Of a stretch of DNA of 64,000 nt, positions 33,657-42,552 are shown in pieces (position 1 is the first letter of the stretch; each line of letters opens with the position of its first letter). This DNA is from Micromonospora chokoriensis (GTDB lineage: Bacteria; Actinomycetota; Actinomycetes; Mycobacteriales; Micromonosporaceae): NCBI RefSeq assembly GCF_900091505.1, contig NZ_LT607409.1:2480001-2544000 (forward strand), in the 5' to 3' direction. Position numbers and translations under genes: made by a program. Below the pieces are notes generated by a model. It ran no database searches, was not told the origin of the DNA, and was given only the letters and a program-made list of their open reading frames with translations.

Positions 33657-35716
33657 TGGGGCAGAGCAACACGATCCGGATCCTGGACGGCAACACGTTC
33701 GTCGTCTGCGAGGACACCGGTGACATCGAGGCGACGCCGAGCGAGCCGACCGGACTCTTCTCCATCGACACCCGGTTCCTGTCGACGTGGGTGCTGACCG
33801 TCAACGGCGAGCGGCTCAACTCGCTCTCCTTCGACGACCTGCAGTACTTCGAGTCGCGGTTCTTCCTGGTGCCGGGCATGGCCACGCACTACGTGGACGC
33901 GAAGCTGTCGATCATCCGGGAACGCGCGGTGGGAAGCAGCTTCCGGGAGCAGATCACCATCCTCAACCACGACGAGAAGCCGGTCGACCTGGAAGTACGG
34001 CTGGACGCGGCGTCGGACTTCGCCGACCTGTTCCAGGTGAAGGACGAGATCCTGAACAAGAAGGGCGAGATTTACACCGAGGTCGAGTCGGACCGGCTGC
34101 GGCTGGGGTACCGGCGGGGCAACTTCCGGCGGGAGACCATCATCTCCTCGTCGATGTCGCCCCGGTACGACAGCAAGGGGCTCGCGTACACCGTGCACCT
34201 GGAGCCCAACGAGCAGTGGGAGGCCTCGATCCACGTCGAGACGCACGCGGTCGGGCCCGGTGGTCGGGATCTGCGTCTGGGTCTGCGCATGCGCGACACC
34301 GAGCGGCTCGCCCTCCAGCACGACCTGGAGCAGTGGATCGCCGACGCCCCGAAGGTCAACAGTGAGCACGGTCGGGTGGCCAGCACGTACCGGCGCAGCC
34401 TGATCGACCTGGCCGCGCTGCGCTTCTCGCCGCTGTCGCTGGGTGGGGCCACCCTGCCGGCCGCCGGTCTGCCCTGGTTCATGACCATGTTCGGCCGGGA
34501 CAGCATCCTGACCTGCCTCCAGACGCTGCCGTTCACCCCGCAGCTGTCGAAGACGACCCTGCGCATCCTGGCCTCGTTGCAGGGCAGCCGGTTCGACGAC
34601 TTCCGGGACGAGGACCCGGGTCGCATCCTGCACGAGATGCGTTACGGCGAGACGGCGGCGTTCGAGGAGCAGCCGCACTCGCCGTACTACGGCTCGGTGG
34701 ACGCGACGCCGCTGTTCGTCATCCTGCTCGACGAGTACGAGCGGTGGAGTGGGGACGTCGCGCTGGTCAAGGAGTTGGAGCAGGAGTCCCGGGCGGCGCT
34801 GAAGTGGATCGACAACTACGCCGACCTGGTGGGCAACGGCTACATCTGGTACGAGCGGCGCAACACCGAGACCGGTCTGGAGAACCAGTGCTGGAAGGAC
34901 TCCTGGGACTCGATCTCCTATTCCGACGGCACCCTTCCGCCGTTTCCGCGCGCCACCTGCGAGGTGCAGGGGTACGCGTACGACGCGAAGATCCGCGGGG
35001 CACGGTTGGCCCGCGAGTTCTGGGGTGACCCGGAGTTCGCCGACCAGTTGGAGCGGGAGGCGGCAGAGCTGAAGGAGCGGTTCAACCGGGACTGGTGGGT
35101 GGAGGACGGCGGGTACTTCGCCCTGGCCCTGGACCCGGACGGCCGCCAGTGCGACATCCTCAGCTCCAACATCGGTCACCTGCTGTGGAGCGGGATCGTG
35201 GACGCCGAGCGGGCGGAGAAACTCGCCGAGCACCTGGTGGGGGCGCGGCTGTTCTCCGGTTGGGGCGTACGGACCCTGGCCGAGGGGGAGACCAGGTACA
35301 ACCCGATCGGCTACCACAACGGCACAATCTGGCCGTTCGACAACTCCTTCATCGCCTGGGGTCTGCGCCGGTACGGCTTCGCCGAGGAGGCCGCCACCAT
35401 CGCCAACGGCATCCTGGACGCGGCCACGTACTTCGACGGCCGGCTGCCGGAGGCGTTCGGCGGCTACCCGAGGGAGCTGACGAAGTTCCCGGTGGAGTAT
35501 CCGACGGCGTGCAGCCCGCAGGCCTGGTCCACCGGCACGCCGCTGCTGCTGCTGCGCACCATGCTCGGTCTGGAGCCGCACGAGGGGCACCTGGCGGTCG
35601 AGCCACGGCTGCCGGTGGGCATGGGACGGATCGAGGTGCTGGACATTCCGGGTCGGTGGGGTCGGGTGGACGCGTTCGCCCGGGGCCGACTGGACCTGGA
35701 CAACCTCGACGGCTGA
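33656..35716 (+). CDS. Amylo-alpha-1,6-glucosidase / glycogen-debranching-type hydrolase
   Basis: 686-aa cytoplasmic protein. N-terminal GDE_N_bis domain (residues about 10-205, DGNTFVVCEDTGDIEATPSE, GLFSIDTRFLSTW) and C-terminal (alpha/alpha)6 barrel (about 230-670) with PWFMTMFGRDSILTCLQTLP, ENQCWKDSWDSISYSDGTLP and YHNGTIWPFDNSFIAWGLRR. The family is annotated as glycogen debranching, but substrates are poorly defined. Translationally coupled to the SCP2 gene. A hairpin at 35730-35768 follows. Confidence 0.92.
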   Translation: MGQSNTIRILDGNTFVVCEDTGDIEATPSEPTGLFSIDTRFLSTWVLTVNGERLNSLSFDDLQYFESRFFLVPGMATHYVDAKLSIIRERAVGSSFREQITILNHDEKPVDLEVRLDAASDFADLFQVKDEILNKKGEIYTEVESDRLRLGYRRGNFRRETIISSSMSPRYDSKGLAYTVHLEPNEQWEASIHVETHAVGPGGRDLRLGLRMRDTERLALQHDLEQWIADAPKVNSEHGRVASTYRRSLIDLAALRFSPLSLGGATLPAAGLPWFMTMFGRDSILTCLQTLPFTPQLSKTTLRILASLQGSRFDDFRDEDPGRILHEMRYGETAAFEEQPHSPYYGSVDATPLFVILLDEYERWSGDVALVKELEQESRAALKWIDNYADLVGNGYIWYERRNTETGLENQCWKDSWDSISYSDGTLPPFPRATCEVQGYAYDAKIRGARLAREFWGDPEFADQLEREAAELKERFNRDWWVEDGGYFALALDPDGRQCDILSSNIGHLLWSGIVDAERAEKLAEHLVGARLFSGWGVRTLAEGETRYNPIGYHNGTIWPFDNSFIAWGLRRYGFAEEAATIANGILDAATYFDGRLPEAFGGYPRELTKFPVEYPTACSPQAWSTGTPLLLLRTMLGLEPHEGHLAVEPRLPVGMGRIEVLDIPGRWGRVDAFARGRLDLDNLDG

Positions 35717-35729
35717 GGAACCGACCGAC

Positions 35730-35768
35730 GAACCGGCGGTGGCACGCGGGTCGGGTCGCCGCCGGTTC
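35730..35768 (+). terminator. Terminator after debranching-enzyme gene
   Basis: GAACCGGCGG (35730-35739) pairs perfectly with CCGCCGGTTC (35759-35768). Confidence 0.65.
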
Positions 35769-35798
35769 GCCACCGAGCCGGACCGCAGCCGGTCAGGG

Positions 35799-35810
35799 TA
35801 GATTCTGCGA
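35799..35810 (+). promoter_or_regulatory. -10 hexamer of a leaderless promoter (acyltransferase)
   Basis: TAGATT (35799-35804) lies exactly 6 nt before ATG 35811. Confidence 0.55.
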
Positions 35811-36563
35811 ATGCCGGAGCTCGTGTACCCGCCCGTTATCGCCACCGCCAAGACGATGTTCCGTCTCCTCGACCTGAAGATCACCATCGAGGGCGCCCAC
35901 CACGTACCCCGCACGGGCGGGGCGGTGTTGGCCAGCAACCACGTCAGCTACCTCGACTTCATCTTCGCCGGTCTGGGCGCGAACGCGTCGGGTCGGCTGG
36001 TCCGGTTCATGGCCAAGGAGTCGGTCTTCGCGCACCGGATCTCCGGCCCGCTGATGCGCGGCATGCGGCACATCCCGGTGGACCGGCAGGCCGGCGCGGC
36101 CTCGTTCCGCGCCGCCGTGACCGCGCTCAAGCAGGGGGAGGTCGTCGGCGTCTTCCCGGAGGCGACGATCAGCCGGTCGTTCACCGTCAAGGAACTCAAG
36201 AGCGGAACGGTCCGGATGGCCCGCTCGGCGAAGGTGCCGGTGTTGCCGGTCGCGCTCTGGGGCACCCAGCGGCTGTGGACGAAGGGTCGGCCCCGCACGC
36301 TGACCCGCCGGCACACGCCGATCACCATCCTGATCGGTGAGCCGATCAACCCGGCGGACTTCCCGGACCCGAATGTGCTGGCCGCCGAGCTGACCACCCG
36401 GCTCAGCGCTCTCGTCGACCGGGCCCAGCGGGACTACCCGGAGAAGCCGGCCGGCCCGGAGGACTCCTGGTGGCAGCCGGCGCACCTGGGCGGCACCGCG
36501 CCCACGCCGGAGGAGGCCGCCGCCCTGGACGACGCCGCCGAGCACAGCGCTCCCAGCGCCTGA
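35811..36563 (+). CDS. 1-acyl-sn-glycerol-3-phosphate acyltransferase-like protein
   Basis: 250-aa PlsC-family acyltransferase. Motif I NHVSYLD (H-x4-D, about residue 43); motif II region near LVRFMAKES; motif III GVFPEATISRSF, where the usual FPEGTRS has Ala for Gly; motif IV VPVLPVALWG. Membrane-associated lipid biosynthesis: transfers acyl groups to lysophosphatidate or a similar acceptor. Acidic Pro/Ala tail. A single gene with its own likely leaderless promoter. Confidence 0.92.
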   Translation: MPELVYPPVIATAKTMFRLLDLKITIEGAHHVPRTGGAVLASNHVSYLDFIFAGLGANASGRLVRFMAKESVFAHRISGPLMRGMRHIPVDRQAGAASFRAAVTALKQGEVVGVFPEATISRSFTVKELKSGTVRMARSAKVPVLPVALWGTQRLWTKGRPRTLTRRHTPITILIGEPINPADFPDPNVLAAELTTRLSALVDRAQRDYPEKPAGPEDSWWQPAHLGGTAPTPEEAAALDDAAEHSAPSA

Positions 36564-36644
36564 CGCCGACGTGGCCGGATCGTTCCGCACCTGGACGCGA
36601 TGGTGTCTCCCGGTGTGCTCGTCATCCGGTCAGGATCGTCAGTC

Positions 36645-37253
36645 ATGAGCAGAACAGCACTCGTCGTGATCGACGTCCAGGAGTCCTTCCGTCAGCGCCC
36701 GATCTGGGCGTACGGCTCGAACCCCGACCTGGTCCGGCAGGTCGAACGGCTGGTCGCCGCCGCCCGGGAGCGCGGCGACCTGGTGATCTGGGTCCTGCAC
36801 TCCGAGCCCGGCACGGGTGGCCTGTTCGACCCCGACCTCGGGCACGTGCGGCTGATCGACGGGCTCTCCCCGGCAGACGGTGAGCCGACACTGGTCAAGA
36901 CCGCGCACAACGCGTTCACCACCACCAACCTTCAGCAGGTGCTCACCCAGGCCGGCATCCACGACCTCACCGTCTGCGGCATCCGCACCGAGCAGTGCGT
37001 GGAGACCACCACCCGGGTCGGCGCGGACCTCGGCTACCGGATGACCTTCGTCACCGACGCCACGATGACCTTCCCCATCCCACACCGGGACGTCCCGGAG
37101 ACCGCCACGGTCGCGGAGATCCTCGCCGACCCGCGCACCCTGACCAACGAGGAGATCGTCACCCGCACCGAGTACGCGCTGGCTGGCCGCTTCGCGACCA
37201 TCCGCACCGTGGACGAGGTGACCGGCGCGACCCTCGCCGGCACCCGGGGCTGA
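36645..37253 (+). CDS. Isochorismatase-family cysteine hydrolase
   Basis: 202-aa amidohydrolase-type protein. Triad: Asp in VVIDVQESF (residue 9), Lys in LVKTAHNAF (about 85), Cys in GIRTEQCVETT (about 118). These act on small amides or enol ethers; substrate unknown. ATG 36645 chosen (MSRTALVVIDVQ); an upstream GTG adds a non-conserved 15 aa. It is followed 4 nt later by the GlxA-type regulator, a common pairing in which the regulator controls the hydrolase. Confidence 0.92.
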   Translation: MSRTALVVIDVQESFRQRPIWAYGSNPDLVRQVERLVAAARERGDLVIWVLHSEPGTGGLFDPDLGHVRLIDGLSPADGEPTLVKTAHNAFTTTNLQQVLTQAGIHDLTVCGIRTEQCVETTTRVGADLGYRMTFVTDATMTFPIPHRDVPETATVAEILADPRTLTNEEIVTRTEYALAGRFATIRTVDEVTGATLAGTRG

Positions 37254-37257
37254 CGCG

Positions 37258-38238
37258 ATGACCCGGGTCGTCTTCCTGCTGGTCCCGCAGCTGCACCTCC
37301 TGGACCTCGCCGGGCCGGCCCAGGTCTTCTCCAGCGCCGCCGACCTCGGGTTCGACTACCGACTGCACTACGTGGCTGAGCGGGAGCAGGTGCCCACCGT
37401 GCAGGGCGTACCCCTGGTCGCCGAGACCCGGTGGCCCGAGCTGACCCCGGACGACCTGGTGATCGTGCCGGGTTGGCGGCCGGCGGCGCACGGGCCGGAG
37501 GGGCCGGTGTCGCCCGCGGACCTGCGGCGGCTGGCCGACCACCACGCGGCCGGTGGCACTGTTGCCAGTGTCTGCGCCGGGGCGTATGCCCTCGGGCGCG
37601 CCGGGCTGCTCGACGGCCGACGGTGCACCACCCACCACGAGGTGCAGGACGACCTGGCCCGCCGTCACCCGGCGGCCCAGGTGGTCCGCGACGTGCTGTA
37701 CGTGGTCGACGACCGGGTGGTCACCTCGGCCGGTATCGCCAGTGGCATCGACGTGGCGCTGCACCTGGTCGCCACCCGGCACGGGCCCGGGGCCGCCGCG
37801 AAGATCGCCCGCACGCTCGTCGTGTACGCCCGTCGCCACGGGCACGAGCAGCAGGCCAGCGCGATGATGCGGCACCGCTCCCACCTGTCCGATTCGGTGC
37901 ACCGCGTGCAGGACCTGATCGACAGCCGCTACGCCGAGACCCTGCCACTGGCCGACCTGGCCGCCGCCGGAGGTCTCGCGGAGCGGACACTGACCCGGCT
38001 GTTCCGGGCGGCCACCGGGCTCACTCCGCTCGGCTACCAGCAACTGCTGCGGGTGGAACGCGCCGAGCACCTCATCGGGCACGGCGCGACGGTGGAGGCC
38101 GCAGCGCGGACCGTCGGCTTCAGCGATGCCCGGATGCTGCGCCGCCTGCGAGCCCGTCCCACGAGGTCGGCTCCGGCCCCGAACGGTAGTAGTCGTCGCG
38201 GGAGTGGAACTCCACCGGCAGCGAGCCGGGCAGCGTGA
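37258..38238 (+). CDS. GlxA-type regulator (DJ-1/PfpI-like + AraC HTH)
   Basis: 326 aa. N-terminal class I amidotransferase-like domain (residues 1-170) with VASVCAGAYALGRAGLLDGR around the nucleophile-position Cys. A C-terminal AraC-type HTH follows (about 220-305: LPLADLAAAGGLAERTLTRL, PLGYQQLLRVERAEHLI). The second HTH ends at FSDARMLRRLRARP and lacks the usual xxFGxSPxxYR close; a Ser/Arg/Pro-rich tail of about 25 aa follows. The last 119 nt overlap the 3' end of the opposite gene, so the tail may come from a lost stop or a frameshift. Confidence 0.88.
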   Translation: MTRVVFLLVPQLHLLDLAGPAQVFSSAADLGFDYRLHYVAEREQVPTVQGVPLVAETRWPELTPDDLVIVPGWRPAAHGPEGPVSPADLRRLADHHAAGGTVASVCAGAYALGRAGLLDGRRCTTHHEVQDDLARRHPAAQVVRDVLYVVDDRVVTSAGIASGIDVALHLVATRHGPGAAAKIARTLVVYARRHGHEQQASAMMRHRSHLSDSVHRVQDLIDSRYAETLPLADLAAAGGLAERTLTRLFRAATGLTPLGYQQLLRVERAEHLIGHGATVEAAARTVGFSDARMLRRLRARPTRSAPAPNGSSRRGSGTPPAASRAA

Positions 38239-38842
38239 CCCGGTTTTCCCCGGCGAGGAGGGCGGGGCCGGCCCGGAGCAGCAGCACGTCGCGCTCCTGC
38301 GCCGAGAGGTCGACCAGTTGGGGATGGGTGAGCCGGAACATGGCCACCGCCCGCCGGATCTGCTGAGCCAGCGCCGTGACCTCGGCCGGTGGCCCACCGA
38401 GAGCCAATGCCGGCTGTTGGATGGTGCGCAACGCGTCGCAGACGATCAGCAACTGCGCGGGTGTGCCCTGCTCGGCCGCCGGCAGCTCCAACCGGGACGG
38501 CCACTGCCAGCGGATCTGGCCGCTCATCAGGCCGTTGGGTCGGGCGGGCGGCCGTGCCCGGGTCGTGTCGGCCACCACCAGCGACAGGTGCGATCCGCTG
38601 CCCACCCAGCAGATCCGCTGGTCGGTGATGGTCACCGCGACCGGCTCGGGTAGCTGCCACCGGCGCCGCGCCTCGCTCGGCCCGAGCAGGTAACCCGCCA
38701 CCAACAGGCGGTGGTGGCCGAGGACCCGCTCACCGGGGACCGGGCGCAGGCGGTAACGGCGATCCAGGATCGGCCCCACATCGTCGTCGGGCGCGTCGAA
38801 CCGGTGGGGACCGATGAAAAAGGGGGACGCGTCGGCGTGCAT
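38120..38842 (-). CDS. Hypothetical protein
   Basis: 240-aa soluble protein without a domain I recognise. VAVTITDQRICWVGSGSHLS resembles the PH-like fold of proteins that read cell parameters, and PQLVDLSAQERDVLLLRAGP is a helix near the C-terminus. ATG 38842 fits AACGGGAGGTCGTGACG; GTG 38848 is too close to the site. Antiparallel overlap with the GlxA-type gene at its 3' end. Upstream lies the three-gene signalling operon on the same strand. Confidence 0.65.
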   Translation of the reverse strand: MHADASPFFIGPHRFDAPDDDVGPILDRRYRLRPVPGERVLGHHRLLVAGYLLGPSEARRRWQLPEPVAVTITDQRICWVGSGSHLSLVVADTTRARPPARPNGLMSGQIRWQWPSRLELPAAEQGTPAQLLIVCDALRTIQQPALALGGPPAEVTALAQQIRRAVAMFRLTHPQLVDLSAQERDVLLLRAGPALLAGENRVTLPGSLPVEFHSRDDYYRSGPEPTSWDGLAGGAASGHR

Positions 38843-38914
38843 CGTCACGACCTCCCGTTCGGCTGACTGTGAAGAGAAGCCTGTCGGATCGGAGGCCCGC
38901 TGTCATGACGCCTG

Positions 38915-39604
38915 TTAGGGGGTCGGCCGGTCGTGCGTCGCGTGTGACCGGTAGATGCCGATCTCCTCCGGGCGGACGAGGCCGTCCTCGATCGCGCGGG
39001 CGAGTAGTGCCGCCTTTGTGGCGGCTGGCCGCCCCGCCCGGGTGTACTTGATCCGCGCACGGTCCACGTACTGCTTCACCGTGTGCTCGCTGATCTGCAT
39101 CCGGCGGGCCACCGACGCCTTGGACATCGACTGGAACCAGAGCAGCAGCGCCTCCCGTTCCTTGTCGGACAGCATCGGCCGATCCGGCCGTGGGTCACCG
39201 ACCATCGCCCCGGCCAACGCCGGTGGCACGTACGGCCGGTCGCTCGCGGCGGCCAGCACGGTCGCCACGCAGTGCTCCCGTCCCTCGTGCTTGGCCAGGA
39301 ACGCCGCCGCCCCGGCGTCCAGCGCGGCGAGCATGGTCTGCGGGTCGGTGTGCTCCGAGTAGACCACCACCCGCCGCCCGGCGGCGCTCAGCTCGGCCAA
39401 CTTGTCCAACGCCATCCGCCCGTGCAGCCGCAGGTCGAGCAGGACGACGTCGGCGTCCGGCGCGGCCCGCAGCACCTCGTCCGGGTCGTCGCCGGTGGCC
39501 AGCACGGTCAGCCGTGGTTCGGTGGCGAGCCAGGCCCGGACGCCCTCGACCACGACCGGGTGGTCGTCGACGATCGCCACCCCGATCGGCCGTTCGCCGG
39601 TCAT
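38915..39604 (-). CDS. LuxR/NarL-family response regulator
   Basis: 229 aa. Receiver domain (residues 8-125) with acidic pair VDDHP, phospho-acceptor Asp in DVVLLDLRLHG (about 56) and Lys in AAFLAKHEG (about 107). GerE-type HTH (about 150-210): LSDKEREALLLWFQSMSKAS, ISEHTVKQYVDRARIKYTRA. Overlaps the upstream kinase-like gene by ATGA. Output of the two-kinase operon. Target genes unknown. Confidence 0.93.
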   Translation of the reverse strand: MTGERPIGVAIVDDHPVVVEGVRAWLATEPRLTVLATGDDPDEVLRAAPDADVVLLDLRLHGRMALDKLAELSAAGRRVVVYSEHTDPQTMLAALDAGAAAFLAKHEGREHCVATVLAAASDRPYVPPALAGAMVGDPRPDRPMLSDKEREALLLWFQSMSKASVARRMQISEHTVKQYVDRARIKYTRAGRPAATKAALLARAIEDGLVRPEEIGIYRSHATHDRPTP

Positions 39605-40809
39605 CGCCGCCACCGGGTCTGCGCCCATCTGATGTCCCCGTCCCGTTCGTAGAGGTGCTCCACCGGCCCACCGTCGTGTTCCGCGAGCGGTGGCCCGGTC
39701 GCCTCCGGCCCCTCCCGGTCCGGGGTGACCAGGCTGACCACCACCTCGTCCGGGCCGGAGACCACTGTCAGCCGGGCCCAGCCGTGGGCGTCGGCGAGGG
39801 TGGCGGTGAGCGGGTCGGCCAGCCGACGTCGGATCTCCACCGGCAGCGGCGGCGGGTTTCCGATGGTGACCAGGTCGATCGGTAGGCCGTTGCGTTCGGC
39901 CAGGTCGGCGGCGGCCCGCAACTCGTGCAGCAGCGGGTCGGGCACGTCGTCGGACTCGGCGATCAGACGGCGTAGCCGGGCGGCAGCCAGCACGCTGCGG
40001 CGTTGCACCTCCGGGTCGTTCGGATCGGCCGTACCGGAGGCCAACTCCCCGAGCACCCGCCCGGCTGCCGAGCTGACCAGCGCGAGCCGGTCCCGGCGGT
40101 CCTGGCGGCCACGTTCCGCGGCGTCGCGCTCCGCCGCCAGCGCGTGGCCGGCAGCCGAGACGGCGGCCCGTTCCCGGGCCAGGGCGACGATCGCGGTGCT
40201 GCCCACGAACACCGCCACCGGCAGGGAGAACGTGCCGTAGACGTACATCACGTAGCGGGCGATGTCGGTCGGGTCGGCCCCGTGCCCGAGGACGGCCACC
40301 AACGCGATCACGGCGTGCGTGCTCAGCAACGCGATCAGCCCGACGACCCGCCGTCCCCACACGGCCAGCACGAAGAACCAGCCGAGCGTGCCCCACACCC
40401 AGTTGGCGGCGGTGAACAACTGTCCCTCGCCGGCGGCGGCGAAGACAGCCGCGTCGACGACGAGGAAGAAGCCGGCCAACGGCCACGACGGCAGCGGCGT
40501 GCCGCGCAGCAGGCGCACCCCGGCCACCGCGCCGACGACCGCGACCAGCACCCACGCGCCCACCACCACGGCCGGCGCGGCGAACTCCGAACGGGCGGCC
40601 GACACCGCCGGCAGCCCGATCGCGACGTGCCACACCAGCGCGATGGCGACGGCGGCGATCCGGGCACCCCGGTCGGACGCGCGCGCGACGGCCGCGGGCG
40701 CGGCGAGCCCTTCGGCGGCGACCGGCTCCCGGGGCACCGGCACACTGGTCCGGTCCCGTGCCTCCGGTGCGCCGGCGGTCTGCGGCGGCGCGCCGAGGTC
40801 AGCCGACAC
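39601..40809 (-). CDS. Degenerate sensor-kinase-like membrane protein
   Basis: 402 aa. Five or six membrane helices (residues about 50-205), a coiled coil (ALARERAAVSAAGHALAAER), then a domain that resembles NarL-partner kinases. I see no DHP-type His motif and no clear N or G box of a HATPase. The C-terminus (LTVVSGPDEVVVSLVTPDRE) may be a remnant of the ATPase fold. Its start is inside the genuine kinase gene (11-nt overlap) and its stop overlaps the regulator gene. It may modulate the active kinase. Confidence 0.8.
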   Translation of the reverse strand: MSADLGAPPQTAGAPEARDRTSVPVPREPVAAEGLAAPAAVARASDRGARIAAVAIALVWHVAIGLPAVSAARSEFAAPAVVVGAWVLVAVVGAVAGVRLLRGTPLPSWPLAGFFLVVDAAVFAAAGEGQLFTAANWVWGTLGWFFVLAVWGRRVVGLIALLSTHAVIALVAVLGHGADPTDIARYVMYVYGTFSLPVAVFVGSTAIVALARERAAVSAAGHALAAERDAAERGRQDRRDRLALVSSAAGRVLGELASGTADPNDPEVQRRSVLAAARLRRLIAESDDVPDPLLHELRAAADLAERNGLPIDLVTIGNPPPLPVEIRRRLADPLTATLADAHGWARLTVVSGPDEVVVSLVTPDREGPEATGPPLAEHDGGPVEHLYERDGDIRWAQTRWRR

Positions 40810-41977
40810 CGGGCCACTCCAGTCGGATCCGGGTGCCCGCGCCGGGTGTCGAGTGCACGTCGGCCCGCCCGCCGATCGCCGCCATCCGACCGCGGATCGA
40901 CTCGCGTAACCCGTACCGGTGAGGTGGGACGGTGGCCGGGTCGAAGCCGGGACCGTCGTCGACGACCTCGACCACGACGCCCACCGCGTCCCGGCTCATC
41001 GCCACCGTGACCTGCGCGCCTGGCGCGTGACGGACCACGTTGGACAGCGCGGCGTAGGCGCTCTCGCTGATCGCGTCGGCAACCCCCGCCGGGACCGCGT
41101 GCGACTCCAGGGCCAGGCGCACCGGAAGCTCGGGCAGGCGGTCGAGGACCGCCCGCAGCCGGCCGTCGAGCGGCACCGGGCCGTCGCCGGCCACCGGACT
41201 GGCGTCGGTGTGCGCGACGAGGGTACGCAGGTCGGCGGCACACCGTTCACGGAAGGCGGCCGAGGGACCGGAGACCGCGCCGAGCCCCACCATGGTCAAC
41301 GTGCCGAGCACCGTGTCGTGCAGGTCGCGGTTCTGCCGGCGTTCGGTGTCCCGGGCGGCCCGCGCGACCACCGCCTCCCGGGTCAACAGCTGGTGCTCGA
41401 CGAAGGCGCGGTCCGCACGGTCGATCCGTCGGCGCATCACCCCCGCCATCATGGCGGTGCAGAGGGTCTGCATCAGCAGGGTGGCGGCGTGCGCCCGGGC
41501 CTCGGTCGGATTGCCGGCCGCCTGCGCGCCCGTGACGTACGTGGCGACGACGAGCAGCCCGGCCGGGATGGACCAGCGCGCCGGGGCGGTGGCCTGTGTG
41601 TTGATCACCGTGGTGCTGGCCAGCACGGCGACCCAACTGCCCTCGCCGGGCAGAACGCCGGGTGCCACCAGGACGGGGATGAAGAGGCAGGTCAGCGCGG
41701 TGACGGCGACGTCACCGGCGATCAGGTTCGGCCCGATGCCGTGGCGTAGCGCGCGGTGCGCGTACCAGATCGACCAGCCGGTCAGCGCGGCCACGGCGGG
41801 CAGCAGCACGGCCGGCTCGACCGGCGGGGTCCGCACCGAGAGGGCCACCGCCGCGCCGACCAGCCCGCAGCTCAGCCGCAGGATCGCCGGCAACGTGGTG
41901 AAGATGAGGCCGAGCGCCCCGCCGGCCGGGTTGTCCAGCGTGGTCGGCGGCACGGAAGAGGTGGCAGTGCCCGGCAT
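40799..41977 (-). CDS. Sensor histidine kinase (NarL/DesK type)
   Basis: 392 aa. Membrane helices in residues about 25-190. HisKA_3 helix with phospho-acceptor in RQNRDLHDTVLGTLTMVGLG (about 232). HATPase domain: YAALSNVVRHAPGA (N box), VVDDGPGFDP (G1), YGLRESIRGRMAAIGG (G2). ATG 41977 has the site GGAAGGA 9 nt before; a TTG at 41998 precedes that site. First gene of kinase, kinase-like and regulator. No extracellular sensor domain of size, so it probably senses a membrane signal. Confidence 0.93.
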   Translation of the reverse strand: MPGTATSSVPPTTLDNPAGGALGLIFTTLPAILRLSCGLVGAAVALSVRTPPVEPAVLLPAVAALTGWSIWYAHRALRHGIGPNLIAGDVAVTALTCLFIPVLVAPGVLPGEGSWVAVLASTTVINTQATAPARWSIPAGLLVVATYVTGAQAAGNPTEARAHAATLLMQTLCTAMMAGVMRRRIDRADRAFVEHQLLTREAVVARAARDTERRQNRDLHDTVLGTLTMVGLGAVSGPSAAFRERCAADLRTLVAHTDASPVAGDGPVPLDGRLRAVLDRLPELPVRLALESHAVPAGVADAISESAYAALSNVVRHAPGAQVTVAMSRDAVGVVVEVVDDGPGFDPATVPPHRYGLRESIRGRMAAIGGRADVHSTPGAGTRIRLEWPGVG

Positions 41978-42096
41978 CGGGAAGTGTCCTTCCGACAACG
42001 ACCCGGTCCGGGTCCGCGCGGGCGGAGATCGACATCGGACAATAGCATGCTTTACTGCGAGCGCCGACCACTTGAGTGCATAGTGTCGCTAATGTG

Positions 42097-42492
42097 TCAC
42101 TCTGTGCTGCGGGGTTCGAGCAGGTCCCACCGGTTGCCGTAGAGATCGACGAAAACCGCTACGGATCCGTACGCCTCATGGCGCGGCTCCTCCAGGAAGC
42201 GCACCCCGGCGGCCACCATCCGGGCGTGGTCCCGGGCGAAGTCCTCGGTGTGGAGGAACAGCCCGACCCGGCCGCCGGTCTGATCGCCGACCCGGGCCTG
42301 CTGTTCGGCGGTGCTCGCCCGGGCCAGCAGCAACGCCGTCTCCCGGGCACCTGCCGGGCGGACCACCACCCACCGCGAGCCGTCCGGTCGGGCGGTGTCC
42401 TCCACTAACTCGAAACCGAGGCCGCCGACGTAGAAGTCGATCGCCTCGTCGTAATCAGTGACCAGCAGCGCGACAAGTCCCAGATGTGCCAT
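42097..42492 (-). CDS. VOC-family (glyoxalase-like) protein
   Basis: 131 aa, one vicinal-oxygen-chelate module pair: HLGLVALLVTDYDEAIDFYV at the N-terminus, then GLFLHTEDFARDHARMVAAG and AVFVDLYGNRWDLLEP. Possible metal ligands are the N-terminal His and the C-terminal Asp/Glu. Small-molecule enzyme or binding protein; substrate unknown. Start ATG 42492 (MAHLGLVAL). The AT-richer gap 42000-42096 separates it from the kinase gene. Confidence 0.88.
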   Translation of the reverse strand: MAHLGLVALLVTDYDEAIDFYVGGLGFELVEDTARPDGSRWVVVRPAGARETALLLARASTAEQQARVGDQTGGRVGLFLHTEDFARDHARMVAAGVRFLEEPRHEAYGSVAVFVDLYGNRWDLLEPRSTE

Positions 42493-42552
42493 TCGGCCAT
42501 CATGATGGCGGGCGTCGCGAGCCCGACCGGCGGCATGCCCGTCGGTCGCCCG

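Noticed and set aside
42000..42096. Dyad-like pieces (AGTG...CACT) in the AT-richer gap between the kinase operon and the VOC gene
   Set aside because: Arms of four bases are too short to separate from chance; probably just the promoter region of the kinase operon.
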